Positions 22,843-35,793 of a stretch of DNA of 64,000 bases are shown one piece after another. The notes beneath the pieces were generated by a model. It saw nothing but the letters and a program-made list of their open reading frames with translations, did not search any database and was not told where the DNA came from. Position 1 is the stretch's first letter. Every line of letters starts with the position of its first letter. The stretch spans positions 15,361,807-15,425,806 of the forward strand of contig NC_084815.1 of assembly GCF_963583255.1 (NCBI RefSeq), written 5' to 3'. Origin of the DNA: Pyrus communis. Taxonomy: Eukaryota > Streptophyta > Magnoliopsida > Rosales > Rosaceae. The position numbers and the translations under genes were made by a program.

Positions 22843-24716
22843 TGTGATTGTGTAAATTTTAGTAGGATTCGATAATATATTTTAGATAGTTTTCTAGTTG
22901 TATTTGTATGCTTTTTTTTGTGTTGGGGGGGGGGGGGGAATAAGGTTCTCTTTCCCTTACTAATATAAATTACAGACGCTATGGGTTAAGAAATAATCAC
23001 CACAAAATCATCAAGTTCTCTCTCTCTCTCTCTTTGTTTTTCACCCACCACTCTCCCTCTCTCTTCTCTCAGTAAAATAGTAAAATACGCCTACAACACG
23101 TTATCAGCACGCTCTAGCTATTGCGCTAAAGATTTGAAGGTTCCTGGAGGAGGTTCTTCTACAACTAGCATTCAAGGGCTTTCATCGTTTCCATCCAATC
23201 CAGATTCTTCTAAAACACGTAATCGATATTTTATAAGCCCTAATAACATGTAAATGTTGGCCATGATGCATGAACCCCAAATTTATTGTTGCTTTATATT
23301 TGCCTATACTGCATAAATTGCTCAATTATATACGATTCATGCATACACAGTATTATTATGCTAGTTTCACATACACAATATTATGTTTTATTATGCTATT
23401 GGATATTGCCATGTTGAATTGTGTAAGTGCAAAGAAAATCATAAAAATAGAAGCAAAACTAGGAATTTAAAAACTCTAAATCGCAAGTCGAGCCATGGCC
23501 TAAAGCTCACCACTAAGCTCTGAGCCACGTCAGTGGTACTAGGTTGTATATTTTATCTTCTGAAACTAGTCACACTGGGTCCTTGGAGATAAAATATACA
23601 ACCTACTACTTATATTGGGTCCCTGAATTAACCCAAATTCACTACACTAGGTTTTATATTTTATCTTCTGTTCTTGCAAGACCCTTTGTGAACTGAAAGT
23701 TCATCCAAAGTCAAATATGTAGTCTCAAAGTTAGCGCCTTTGAAACTCGAATTTTTCATAAAAAACATACACCCATGAAACTTGAAGATTTTTATGTAAA
23801 TTAAACCACAACATGTTTATAGAACCTTAATGTTCTAATTTATGTCTATGAATATTTACTTTTCCATAAGATTGACCACAATATTGTTCCCTCTATTGTA
23901 GCGACTTGTTGAACTTGAACAAACTCGACTTTACCGTTCGGGAATCCTTTGGAAGAAACTACTTGAAGTGGATGTAAGACGTGAAACTCCATCTCACCAC
24001 CAAAAGTGTCAAAGCCACTATTGACGAGGCTACGGACGAACCGGTTGGTGAAGCTGACAAAGCAACTTCCATGATCTTCTTAGAAGGCATATGCACTATG
24101 CATTGTAGACTGAATACCTCGCGAAAAAAGATCCACACTGTCTAGCTTGCTCTGCTAATGCGCTTCGATCACCAGAAAAATATATTCTTACCTGAAGCAA
24201 GACATGACTAGCAGTACTTACGCTTCCAAGACTTCAAGTCTGTGAATGAGTACAATTCTAAATTTTGTTGAATTCGATCACTTCTCAAGTTCTATGATGA
24301 GGACTTGACTGCACAGATCTCTTAGAGAATACCTACTCAACTTTTTATACCACCAATATTATCCGACAACAACAATTTAGGGCACATAAGAATAACTAAC
24401 CTTTTGGATTTGATCTCTGTCTTACTACTTTCCAGAAACTTGTTTAAGGAATTGGTATGCATAAATTATCTTATTTGAATTGCTTGTTGTTCTCATGTGC
24501 GCAAATCCTTGTAGGATTCTATAATATCTTTTAGATAGTTTTCTAGTTGTAATTGTATTCTTTAGGGAGAAAGATTCTATATCGTTTACTACTTTAAATA
24601 AAGGCGCATTGGGCTGAGAAATAATCACCATATTAATCACCAAATTCTCTTTTCTTTCTCTGTTTGCTGCTGGTCCCTCTCCCTCTTTTTTCCCTCAGTA
24701 AAAGAGGCCTACAACA
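22843..24716 (+). mobile_element. shortened copia-type LTR element with gag remnant
   Basis: Two LTR copies, 22843-23098 and 24496-24716, share TTTTAGATAGTTTTCTAGTTG, GAGAAATAATCACCA-like and CCTACAACA blocks. The first LTR is followed by CGTTATCAGCACG, a primer-site-like phrase of plant copia elements. Between them, around 23960-24320, is a broken gag: M-R-F-D-H-Q-K, then L-R-F-Q-D-F-K-S-V-N-E-Y-N, a conserved copia gag pattern. Protease, integrase and RT are missing. A 13-G run interrupts the left LTR at 22926-22938. No clear target duplication. Confidence 0.6.
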
Positions 24717-25216
24717 CCTTCACTATTATATAAAAGATACCCACGTCATTACAATTGTTAGAAAGGTTTTTTAAAATTGAAGAATTCTAGAACGAACAGC
24801 TAGTTGGCTCTATCGAGGGACTGGTCAGATGAAGGTAGTATCTCGAGTCTGAGGTTACTGACATGGACGACTGATCAGCGCTGTAAACTGTAAAATAACA
24901 AAGCAATGATGTAGGATAAGAGGTCGGCCTTACCTGCATATGTTAAACTATCACAGCTGTTCGGAAGTGGAATTAATATTTTAGATTTATAATTTGTATA
25001 TAAGACTTAAAGGACATAAAACAACTTGTCGTAGATGTCCAACCTCAAATTCAAATGGATAGGCATGTTGTTCAATTGAGAATGTAAGACAGGGACCAAA
25101 ATAACCATTTGGTTGCGGAATTATTTTACCCTTGCTAAGTCTTTTTACCATCTTCCTGTGACGGGACAATTGAAAAGATGCAACGAAACATGTCGTCGAA
25201 ATTTAATTACCTAATC
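24717..25216. other. no gene seen
   Basis: Mixed intergenic sequence. The minus frame 25169-24987 has no family signature. Confidence 0.5.
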
Positions 25217-26260
25217 TAACACATCCTGACTTGGAACGTCTACCAGGACTTCATATCAAGCTATGATGGTCGACACCTGGAAGGTGACGAAGCCATAAAG
25301 TGCAGTGATGTGAAAAATGTGAATAAATTTAAACTTAAAAGTGCCTAAATACAAGAGTGCGCTGTGAGCAGGAATGAACTCAATTCACATGTGATGACAG
25401 AGCATAAGTACAGTACAGTAAAATAGGATGAGAATTATACCATCGATGGTAATCGTCTACAACATTATTTGCCAATAATCCTCGTCGGTACGAAACTCTG
25501 CTACTAGAACCTGGAGGGGCAAAAAATAAGGGTGAGTGGGCCTGAAAATAAAGTTTTAATAAAAACCTTTTGAAAACGTTATAACCCCTCACTGTAAAAC
25601 CTGTATAGTTTCCAGAAAATCATACTACGTAAGTATGAAAAACCAATGCAAACCAGCAGTAAAATAGAAGTATGCCATGTCACAACATTTCAGTAATAAA
25701 TAAATGTAAGCCAGGTGCAAATCAGTTTAAACTAGCATACCAGTCGGAGTCACCTAATTTGACCTGTATGACTAGACTTATTTCTCATCAATCTATACTA
25801 GCACACGAGTCAGAGTCACCTAATGTGACCTATACGACAGGGCTGAGTGTAATAATGTATGCTCTAGTGCTACGATCATGTGAAGGCTAGCGATAAATTG
25901 CAGGTCACCTACGAGTCGAAGTCACCTAATGTGACATGTATGATAGGGCTGGCACCAAACTTCGATCCAAGACGAGTGAGTGGTGCGGGAGGTGAACATC
26001 ACGTGAAGAACTGGCCCTAGCTAGGGGCGGGAGCACTAACACCAGGGTGCAGCAATGATGAGCACTAAATGAATATATGCATGCCATAATGATGCAACAT
26101 TTCCAATCAAAAGTAAACTCACTTGAACTTACCTGCACATCTCGTATAATCATTTGGCATTTCACAATTTCATAACAATGCAACATTTTAAATATAACAT
26201 TATTTAATCATGGCATGATATGCATAACTCAGTTCAAAAGCATTTGTGGAAACTATGAAG

Positions 26261-26291
<31 letters not shown>

Positions 26292-27780
26292 TATAAAAAG
26301 GAAAAGACTCACTCACCTGAGGTGTGCTACAACTCCCTAGTACGAATATCGAGACGTCACTAACGATCGTCATTTAGAACAATTATCAAATCACATCTTA
26401 GAATTCTTATCGATAGAACACGTAACTTACATAAAACACATCTCCAAGGACATTCTAGAATGATTTGAGACCCATTGACCAAAAGTCAACCGTCGGTCAA
26501 AGATGATGGTAGGGTAAACTCGATCTGGAAGATCTACATCTCAGATTTTTGATCCGTAACTTCCAAAGATCTACATTATGCTTCTAAAACATTATACTGA
26601 AGTTTCATTACGATCCAACGGTTGGATCTTTGCCAATTGCAAATTCAAGTGGCGGTGAATGTTTTATTTTATGAACTTATAAATCCAATTCAGAAAGATC
26701 CGTAAGTTCCTATGATCCTCAAATATTACGTACTATAATGTATTAAAGTTTGGTGACGATCCAACGGTTGGATCGTTGACTTCTATAATAATCAAGTGGT
26801 GGACCTTAATGGAACTAGGTTCAAACGACAGAAATTCGTCAATCGAACTTCACATGTGGATTTGGAGTATCAAATTTAGCCTAGGAAAGTCAGGGGATGC
26901 CTCGGCCCACGCGCCACCGCACATGGCGATCTGCTGCCTCGACTCGCCGAAAAAATCAACTATTTCTAAAAATTCCCAAATTTTACAGGCATCAAGATCT
27001 CGACGAGTAGAGCAAGATTTATACCTACGGCCAAATCCAATTTGGCTAGGAAAATCCTCAAATCGCCACAAACTCGTCGAAAACCCTAGAATGGGTGTTC
27101 GTCGATTCGACTTCTCTGGTGTTCCAACGCCGTTGTCACTGGTTAGGTCTTTCTCCTAGGTCTAAGGGGAGTTGATTAAGTGTGGTGGGTGGTGGAACTC
27201 GCCAAAACGGCGGAATCGCTATCGAACACCTCCGGTGCTTCAGTGGAGTTCTTCACGATTTAGACCTTAAAAACCCTTGATTTTTGGTGGAGATGGAAGA
27301 GGAGAGGTTGAGGAAGAAGTTTCAGGTTGAGGATAGATGCAAATCGCCTGAAAAATGGTGGAATTTGGTCGGAAACAACCCGGATCACCGTCGGGTTTGG
27401 TGTGCACGTTCATGAGAAGGAAGAGCTGAGGCTTCTCTGAGTTCTCTCTCTCCTCTCCTAAATTTTCTGGTTGGTCACTCTTTTCTTCCCTTAAAACTGA
27501 TTGGTTACCACTCCCACATGGTGGGAGTTTGAATTAATTTATAACTAAACTTTAAAAAAACCAATTTCAAAAGTCCGTAACTATACCGTTATAATCTGGA
27601 CTTGCAAACGGCTTTCGCCTATGCATTCGTAGTGACGAGTACTATGAGGATACACGAAAAAAATAAGTCCTACATCTCTCTAACCGATGGTCAACGAAGG
27701 TCAAAATATTTTCCTCAAGCGGGCATTTAATCAATGACCAAGTTTAACGTAGTCCTTCAAACACTATCTTGGCATTTGTA
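25217..27780 (-). repeat. long LTR-like repeat, Ty3/gypsy type
   Basis: Non-coding DNA in the style of long gypsy LTRs. It contains repeated CGGAGTCACCTAATTTGACC / CAGAGTCACCTAATGTGACC phrases (25745-25935) and two copies of the phrase ACGATCCAACGGTTGGATC (26610 and 26757), each preceded by a GATCCGTAA-TTCC phrase. An AC microsatellite lies at 26264-26291. The left edge, AACACATCCTGACTTGG, resembles the TGTCACATCC start of such LTRs. Both borders are approximate and no internal coding part is present. Confidence 0.45.
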
Positions 27781-27784
27781 ATTA

Positions 27785-27975
27785 GGTAGACCCGGTAATT
27801 TCTTATATGACCTATTAACCCGGCCCAAAACGACACGAAAATAATGGATTTCGAGTCAATACGTTAACTAATCGGGTCGTTATTAGGTCACACGTTAAGA
27901 ACCCTTTTAATAACGCATTCTTAACAAGTTTAATCGTGGGTAACCCTTTTTAACCCGATAAAAAAAATTCATAAT
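27785..27975. repeat. diverged end fragment of the 963-bp hAT family
   Basis: Phrases AACCCGGCCCAAAACGACACGA, AATCGGGTCGTTATTAGGT and GGGTAACCCTTTTTAACCCGATAA echo the subterminal part of the elements at 28573-29535 and 45199-46162. Termini are lost. Confidence 0.5.
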
Positions 27976-28231
27976 TTTAAACTACTAGAAAGCTTTACTA
28001 TAATAGCTATAGTATTATATCTCGCATAAATGAGATTAAAAAATTCCAAAGCACATTAAAATACCAAGCAATTTAAAAATACAAAGCACACTAAAAAAAT
28101 TCATAACAATTAACTTGTAGGTGTGAAAAATGTGAAAAAATATGCAATCGCTCATGATCGCATCATTTTTTTTAGGGAGAGTTAAAAAAATAATAATTCA
28201 TAATTATTAATGCAAAAGTGTAAAAATGTGA

Positions 28232-28280
28232 ATATATATATATATATATATATATATCTCTCTCTCTCTCTCTCTCTCTC
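28232..28280. repeat. (AT)n/(CT)n compound microsatellite
   Basis: An AT run (28232-28257) passes directly into a CT run (28257-28280). Confidence 0.9.
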
Positions 28281-28320
28281 TACTAATTAATAAAACCCTT
28301 TTTGTCAACCAAAAGAGGGT

Positions 28321-28431
28321 GAAAAGACAAATTAGTCTTCTATCACACAAAAAAACTGAAAAGACAAATTAGTCTTCTATCACACAAAAAAACTGAAAAG
28401 ACAAATTAATCTTCTATCACACAAAAAAACT
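28321..28431. repeat. three 37-bp tandem repeats
   Basis: Copies start at 28321, 28358 and 28395, each beginning GAAAAGACAAATTA and ending in CACACAAAAAAACT. They are nearly identical, so the expansion is recent. Confidence 0.85.
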
Positions 28432-28572
28432 GTTGGGCAATAATGTATTTTCACAAGTCCAAATTTTACTGTTTTTTATTGAAGCTTCACCTACAAATGA
28501 AGTTAAAATACCTTCAATATCTATAATAAAAAAATAAAAAAAAAAGCCATAAACAAAAACCACCCACTCCCC

Positions 28573-29535
28573 TAGGCCTGGCAATTCCTAACACGACCCG
28601 ATAACCCGACACGACATGAAATTAACAGGTATTCGGGTCAACACAATAACGAATCGAGTCGTTATTGGGTAACCCGATAAGCACCTGTTTAGATAACTGG
28701 TTGGTTTATACATGTGGGTAACACGATACTCGATAAACAAAATATTAATTTTATAATTTTATAACCCTAAAGAAATACTATAATAATTATATATATATTA
28801 ATTTAACAATTTTATACCCCTAAAAACTATAATGATTATATATATTAAATTAAATTTAAAAAATTGGTGACCATTGGATCGGCTAAGATTTAATCTCATT
28901 TGTCCATTGTGCATTAGGTTGGAGGCTAATATATTTTTATATGGTATAGTACTATTGTTTTATTTCTTTTCATAATTATTTTGGTAAACTTCTCATAATT
29001 TGAATGGTTTTTAATGTTTGGTTTTTCTATACTTAGTTTATGCGGAAGAGAGTTTTGAGGTGAAAAACCTTACTGAAAACATCATCAACATAACTCTTGA
29101 AGGCAATATATCAAGCCAAAGTTTCAATACAATTTCCTTATGATGATCGATGAAAATTGAGGATTTTGTAAAAGGAATAACATGCAAGTTTTGAGTTCCA
29201 TTGGTAAGGTTTAAACTTTTGAGAAAGGCTTCACAAGCTTGAAAACCAAAACTCTTTCATTTTGCATATCCTTGCACATTTAATATTTTGTAATAGACCA
29301 GTAGTGTATGGATGTTTCTTTATTAGGCTCTTATTTTCGAGTGTAGATGTAGTACTTAAACGACAAATGTGTTTTAATGTTTTGAAGTAATATTTATGTG
29401 GCAATGTGTGGTATGTGCACATTTAAGGAATTTTTTTTTTTCCTAACGAGTGTGACATGACATAACCCGTTAAGATAACAGGTGTTACACAAAAACGACA
29501 AGAACACGACAGACACGGCCCGTTTGCCAGGCCTA
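28573..29535 (+). mobile_element. non-autonomous hAT element, 963 bp, copy C
   Basis: The termini are perfect 12-bp inverted repeats, TAGGCCTGGCAA and TTGCCAGGCCTA. Flanks are the perfect 8-bp duplication CACTCCCC at 28565-28572 and 29536-29543, the hAT signature. The subterminal DNA is packed with ACCCG/CGGGT and ACACGAC motifs, likely transposase-binding repeats. It encodes no transposase. The inverted sister copy at 45199-46162 is only 1 bp longer, so this is a defined family of one size class. Confidence 0.9.
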
Positions 29536-29971
29536 CACTCCCCCCACGTTCTTTCCCTCTCTCTCTCCCTCTCTCCTTTTCATTTTCTAAAAAAAATGTG
29601 TTCATACACACAAAGTGTGTAGGCAAATGCTAGTGTGTGTGTGTGTAGTGGTCAACTAAATTCTAGATTTGTATTTAACGATTGATTTGAACGAAAAAGA
29701 ATATATATATATATATAAACACTTGTGATTGCATCATCTATGCTTAGATGATGGTTACACCATCATTTAGATTTTTAAAACCTTTAAACTGTCATGAATA
29801 GTCTTTATTGTTTGAATGCAAAATTCATAAAAAAATTCATAATAATTAATATAAAAGTGTGCAAAATGTGAAAATAAAAAAACTTTACAACTTTCGTGAT
29901 GCAGTCAACTCCGAAATTCGGCACAATGATCTACTAAATTCTAGATTTATATTTAACCATTGATTGTTGTT
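29536..29971. other. no gene; CT-rich and GT/TA microsatellites
   Basis: CT-rich 29549-29585, GT run 29631-29646, TA run 29701-29717. Nothing else recognised. Confidence 0.6.
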
Positions 29972-30827
29972 TACACCCTTTTAAAATTAGTGTAAGAAAC
30001 TAACACACAATTGCAATCCAATTATCAGTGCTAAGTATCATGATTCATTTAAAGTTTCAATCCTAAACTGATTAGGACAACATTAAACCCTTTAACAAAA
30101 CCTTTACATACCAATTTGAAACACTATGACCGATTCTAACTCCCACTATTATACTCACATTCGAACATTCTACCACCTGAGTATGAACAAGTTTGATACA
30201 CAATCTTCAAATTATAATAGAAGTGATTAGTTAAGGCTTATACCATAAGTTCTCTACACATACATTTCAAAACATAGAAGCAAATACTTCTAGTGCTATA
30301 CATAATGCATAATTGGTTCAAGATTACTAAATTACTGATGTCCAATATGTATATATAACAATGTGAACTTATTTATAGATCAAACCAAAATTATTCGCTC
30401 CCACTCATCTGGCCAAACTTAAAAACAATAATGTTAAGCTCAGTTAACAACAAATTCTTCTAACATTCACATTACTGGAACACAACGAGTAATAATTCAA
30501 CCAGTTGCTTGATCAAACCACAATTCAATTTATAAGCATCAAAATGAATTATAACTTTACAAGAGACATGAACCAACTACAAAACAAAACTAAAATTTGT
30601 TTGGTACCACTCATCCATGCCAAATTCAGTATTAAAAAAAAATAAAAAAAATAAAAAAAAAAACTTAGTTCCAATCCCTTTATTATTCAAACATAATGAA
30701 TAACATGTCATCATTCAACCAATTGCTTAAACAAGAATATTAAGAAAGATCCATAAGCAACACTAAGAATGATTATATTACAACTCCACCAACTTGCCTT
30801 ATCAAAACAGAAACTATATTAAAGCAT

Positions 30828-31187
30828 CTTAGACCATCTCTAATGGAGATGTCAAATTAAAATGGCTGTTTTTATTTTTATAGCTGACGTGGTAAAATAA
30901 CATTTTGTAAAGTCTTCTATCCCAACTGAGATGTCAAATTAAAATGCCTTTCAGTTATTTATAAAATCAAGTGGGTTAAAATTTAATAATAAAATAATCA
31001 GCTCGCGAAAAAAATAAAGAAATATGTAGGCCCATCATTAAAAAAAACAAAATTGGTGTTGCCTTCAAATTTGGTAGCAAAGGTCAATCCATGTAGGATT
31101 TTGCATCTCCTTAGGAGCGAGAAAACCACATTTTTTGTCAAAACAGTCCATGTGGGATTTTTGACATTTCCTCTAGAGATAGTCTAA
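30828..31187. mobile_element. MITE, 360 bp
   Basis: The ends are inverted repeats CTTAGACCATCTCTA and TAGAGATAGTCTAAG. TGTCAAATTAAAATG is repeated inside (30849 and 30931) and TCCATGTAGGATTTTG / TCCATGTGGGATTTTTG pair near the right. The target duplication is not clear: TTA or TAA could be part of the repeat. Superfamily unsure. Confidence 0.5.
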
Positions 31188-31383
31188 GAATTATAATTGA
31201 AAACTAGCTAGCGTAAATGCCCTCATACTTATGCTCACATTTGAATATTTGATTCTCTCACTCGAGTATAAGTTGAATGTTCCACTCAACCTAATGATAG
31301 TGCATAATCTCAATTTGAAATAAACAAATCGCACAACAAGATGCACACAGTTTATGTATCAAAAGATAGTCTCAATCCATTTG

Positions 31384-31414
<31 letters not shown>

Positions 31415-32624
31415 TCTAACATAAATTCATAAACTCAAAATCACTAGTTTCAATGATGACCAAAATCAAAATAGCAAACGCATTTTTTTTTTGCATTCAA
31501 TTTAATCACAACTGCCCAAATCACCAGTTTTAACATAATAGCAAACACAATATTTATGCATTCAACTTGATCCTAACTGGTTCATTATCCTTCAAACAAG
31601 ATCAACCAAGTTTTGATAATGTCTAGATATCACAACAATATGTCCTGAATAGGATGAGAAACCAAGACCACTAATTCTTCTGCAAAACTCAAAATTCATC
31701 TTCCTCTCAATTTGCAATTTCAATCAAAACAAAAAGCGGAAGCATGCATCATATAAATTGAAATGCCTAGTTATTTATTTTCATGTATACACCGTGAATG
31801 ATATATGCCAATACTAAATCATAATTCATTGATTATAGAAAGCAAACTCATATACAAGCTGAATTCATAATGCCTCTTATTGACATGCGTTAAAGCCAGT
31901 AAGCATGTATATGGCAGCAAAAGAAAAATTGTGCTTAAGCATATATGCCTATATATTATGTTAAACACCATATTTCACAACAAACTGATTGATGTATATG
32001 AAAATATGCATACATATGAAAATTAAAAGGCCTGGTTCAATCCATACATATCAAACCCTAAATTTATAATCAAAAATCATAAAAGTTCACGTCATGGCTC
32101 TGATACCACATGTTAGAAATAAATCAAAACTTTAAAAACAACAAACAAGATGAAGTGGTAGCTGACTTCGATAATAAGTGTGGAGCCAAAAATAATCACA
32201 AGGCGACACATAGATTTTTGGATAAAGGAGGATAAAAATACCCTTGAGGCATACTGGGATTCGTACGCGCGAGCAGCGGGCAATCATCCCTCAACCAAAT
32301 CAAAGTGCCCAAAGAAGGTAACAATTCAAAATTATTTCATCCTTCCTCATTCCATATTCTCTACAAAGCAATCATTCCATAACCTTCAAAACATTCCATA
32401 AAAATTATGTTAATTGGTTAATTAATGGATTTATTTCCTAATTAATCCATTAATCACCAATTAAATCATCCATTATACCAATTAATCACCCATTATACCA
32501 ATTAGGGAGGCCAACAATTTTAAATTTGCAAATCAAACGATTTGGTTATTGATAATTGGATTATTATTGAAGCGTTGATTAACATACTTATTTCCTATTG
32601 GTGACACACACTGTTCTAAAAATC

Positions 32625-32667
32625 TCCGCCTAGCGCTGCCTAGGCCCCGCCTTGGTGACACATCATT
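32625..32667. mobile_element. tiny hAT-end remnant
   Basis: CACTGTTCTAAAAATCTCCG followed by CCTAGCGCTGCCTAGGCC matches the ends of the element at 3698-4757. It is flanked on both sides by TTGGTGACACA, so an almost empty copy is bracketed by a direct repeat. Confidence 0.5.
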
Positions 32668-33189
32668 TGGTTTGCAATTTTGGTTTAAAATTTTGGTCTC
32701 CCCAGCATTACCCTTAATTAATTAATTCCTTCATCAACAATACTAAACTATTGTTCATATGTAAAATATGAATCTTTCCTTCCACAATAATTTATTTGAG
32801 CGAGCTCTCCTCTTGCACTTAAGTTTGAATTTCTCTTTCCACAAATTAGATTAATTTAAAGTAAACTATTGTTCATATGAAAAATAACTATGCTATACAT
32901 CCTAATTTTTTTTTTCTCATTTCTTTATAATATGATTCTCTATACAATAACCTTGCCATAATAATTTAGTATCCAACTTGCCACCAAATAAATTTGAAAC
33001 TAAGACCTCTTACTCACAAGTATAAAGGAATAGCATTCAATCGTAATACTAAGTGACATTCACCACATAAGTTAGACAAAAAAAAATGCTGAGAGAAAAA
33101 GTTGGGTATAAGCCTTTTCCTATAAACTTCAAAATCCTTTTCTAGGTTGCCAAAAAGTTTAGAGGAATTTAGAAAAATAATGTCATAAT

Positions 33190-33625
33190 CTTATGAGTAA
33201 TATGCACATTGCCACTCAGATTGGTCTTTGCAAGATTATTGTGGCTTTCCTAGTCCTTCAAAAAGTTCTAAAAATTAGGGAAGTTTTCCCGCTCTACTGC
33301 TGGTCGTGGGTCCCCAAATCAGCTAACAAGGTTGCAGACTGGTTAGCATCCTTCAAAATTTGGGAATAAGTGTTTTTACGTGGGTCGATAAATCTCCATT
33401 TTCGATGGTCCAAATTCTGAACAAGAATGGCTTACCATGTCCCCCTTGAGTTGGTTTTGGCTCGGTGTTGGGAAGAGACGTTGTTAGTTTGGTTGGTAGT
33501 GTCCTCTTACTTTTATCTTCCCAGCACTCTATTTTAGTTGTTGTTTTGTTTTGTACTGTTATGTTGGTAGGCTTCCCCTTGTACTCTGTTTTAGTAATGT
33601 TATTTCCAGTTAATAAAAAAAGAAG
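33190..33625 (+). pseudogene. LINE 3' end with RNase H remnant
   Basis: A frame around 33300-33350 reads W-S-W-V-P-K-S-A-N-K-V-A-D-W-L-A, the C-terminal RNase H pattern of plant L1-type LINEs (W-x-P-R-x-x-N-x-x-A-D). It is followed by a 3' region of the usual kind and an A-rich tail TTAATAAAAAAAGAAGAAG (33611-33629). The rest of the LINE is missing. Confidence 0.55.
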
Positions 33626-35326
33626 AAGTATGCTTTAATAAATTAAATTTTAAAAAAAAAATGTTAAAGCATCCAAAATCACACATGACACATCATCGTT
33701 ACATTTTTGGATTTTTTTTTCTTTCCATGTGCTTCTGGTTTTGAATCTGGTAGCATATTTAATAAGAAAAACTAATGAAAAGAGCTTAAAAACTTTGAGT
33801 TTTAATGAAAATGACAAAATAAAAGTAAAGTGAATAGTAGCAAGATTAGCTTTTTAGTATAAAAAAATGTGTTTTTTCGTTAAAGTGAACAACACTTGAA
33901 ATTTTTCGTTAAAGTTCTCTATTTAATATTCTCGAATGTTAAAACTGTCATCGATCTAGAGCCGCCTATAAAAACTCGACCACACAAATCCCACAAATAT
34001 TACCATATCACCAACTTAACCTCCAAAACTTTTACAATGCACTGGGGTATAAGATATCCCAAGCATTCTAGTTGTTAAATTTTAATTTGTCTATTTGATT
34101 GAAAATATAACCGCTAAAAAATGTTAAACATTTGATACTCCAGATTTCCTCAACTTCACAGGGGAAGGGAAATATCTCAATTGGATACTGCGATGCTCTG
34201 TAAGAAAACAAAAATGCTATTCTTATCATCTATTTGTAGAAGTAGGATTTTCTTCCCTCATATTCCCCTCATCTTCTCTCACAATTTCCATTTTGTTTCC
34301 CTCTCTATAAAAAAAAAATTAATATAAGATGTTGACATAACTTAATCGTGACCATATAAATAAAAGGGGAGGGAAGGAGAGAAAAAGAGAGAGGAGATAA
34401 TCCTACTCCATGTTTGTACCACTATTTAGATCATCTCTCTTATAAAAATGTGACGCACATATGTTAAAAGACTCTACTTGTGGAGCCAAAATTAATCACA
34501 AGGTGACACATGGATTTTTGGATAAAGGAGGACAAAAATAACCTTGAGGCATACTAGGATTCCTACACGCGAGTAGCGGGCAATCATCCCTCAACCAAGT
34601 CAAAAGTGCCCAAAGAAGGTAACAAATTCCAAAATTATTTCATCCTTCATCATTCCATGTTCTCTACGAAGCAATCATTCCATAACCTTCAAAACGTTCC
34701 ATAAAAATTAGGTTAATTGGTTAATTAATGGATTTATTTCCTAATTAATCCATTAATCACCAATTAAATCCCCCATTATACCAATTAATCACCCATTACA
34801 CACCAAAAATACCCCAAACGGCCGGCCACCTTTTCTTCAAAGGGGACCGGCCATGCTCTATGTATTGAACCCCATTTTTCTCTAAAAAGCTAGGTTTTCA
34901 CTCTAGCTAAAATTCTCCAAAACTCTCAAACACTTTTCGCTCTAAATTCTAACTTTAGCATCAGAGGTTCTTCAGCCAAAGCCCCCCCCCACCCAAATTC
35001 ATCGTGGGCGCGTGAGGCTCTTAGCCTTGACCTAAGGTGTTATTTGTTTTGTAGGTGCAATTTTGTCCAAGATCAAGGAGGAAGAAATTTGCATCCACAA
35101 ATTGGTGCTTTCATTGAGAGTTGAAATTCACACTCGTAGAAGACTCTCGCATAAAAATGTTTTTTTCTCTATTTTCTAGTCCACTTGTATTTTTCGTACG
35201 TTCTTATTATTAAAATTTTTTATTTGCAAAGATTCTTTGATAAAACAAAAAAGAGAAATACAATGCTAGAAATTTAGAAAACTCCATGCATGAAAATTCC
35301 AATATTCAAGAAATAGGACCGCAGCG

Positions 35327-35793
35327 ATGCACGAGACTAAATGGTATCCTAGGGGGAGCGGCACCACCACCACAAGGTTCCACCATGGGAACCACTGCGG
35401 TGGCCACCCGTGGCGAGGTCCATGGCACCATTACCACGGCCCGAGCTGTGCCACCAAAGTAAGCCCAAGCCGTGCCATCCAAGGCTCATGGCACCAAGGC
35501 CATGACCCAAGCCATGTCACTTCAAGCCCAATGCGTTGCCAAGCTAAGCCCTATCCTCGCACCTACATGTGCCATATGCCGAGCAGCCTACTTCTATGGC
35601 CCAACCTACTCCCACCAAGCAGCTTGCTCTAGTGGCCAAGCCTGTTCCTGCTGAGCAGTTTGCTCTCGTGGCCCAGCCTGCTCTTGTAGTCAAACCTGCT
35701 CCCATGGCCCAGCCTGCTTCCGTAGCTCAGTCTGCTCCTGTGGCCTTTCAAGCAGCCCAAATCGGTCCAAGATTAGTTCAACTGTCCCGATAA
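35327..35793 (+). pseudogene. Ala/Pro-rich repeat-coding stretch in element G
   Basis: Frames here encode a repetitive Ala-Pro-Val-Gln sequence (M-A-Q-P-x and V-A-Q-P-A units, about 35600-35760) after a Gly/His-rich start. DNA units GTGGCCCAGCCTGCT repeat with changes. It sits where gag would be. I do not recognise a domain and think it is a repeat expansion inside a dead gag region. Confidence 0.4.

Larger units (their letters stand above)
32508..34478. other. insert between LTR copies of element G
   Basis: Unrelated to the element body. It holds a tiny hAT end (32625-32667), a diverged SINE piece (32985-33060) and a LINE 3' end (about 33190-33625). Nothing else recognised. Confidence 0.5.

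Noticed and set aside
23536..23614. Hairpin GGTTGTATATTTTATCT / AGATAAAATATACAACC as a MITE
   Set aside because: It lies inside the copia internal region, has no target duplication, and a third half-copy follows, so it is probably a local inverted duplication.
26776..27159. 127-codon frame with an overlapping minus frame
   Set aside because: It lies in a long LTR-like repeat and has no recognisable domain.
28321..28431. CRISPR-like spaced repeats
   Set aside because: Plant nuclear DNA; the three units are contiguous with no unique spacers.
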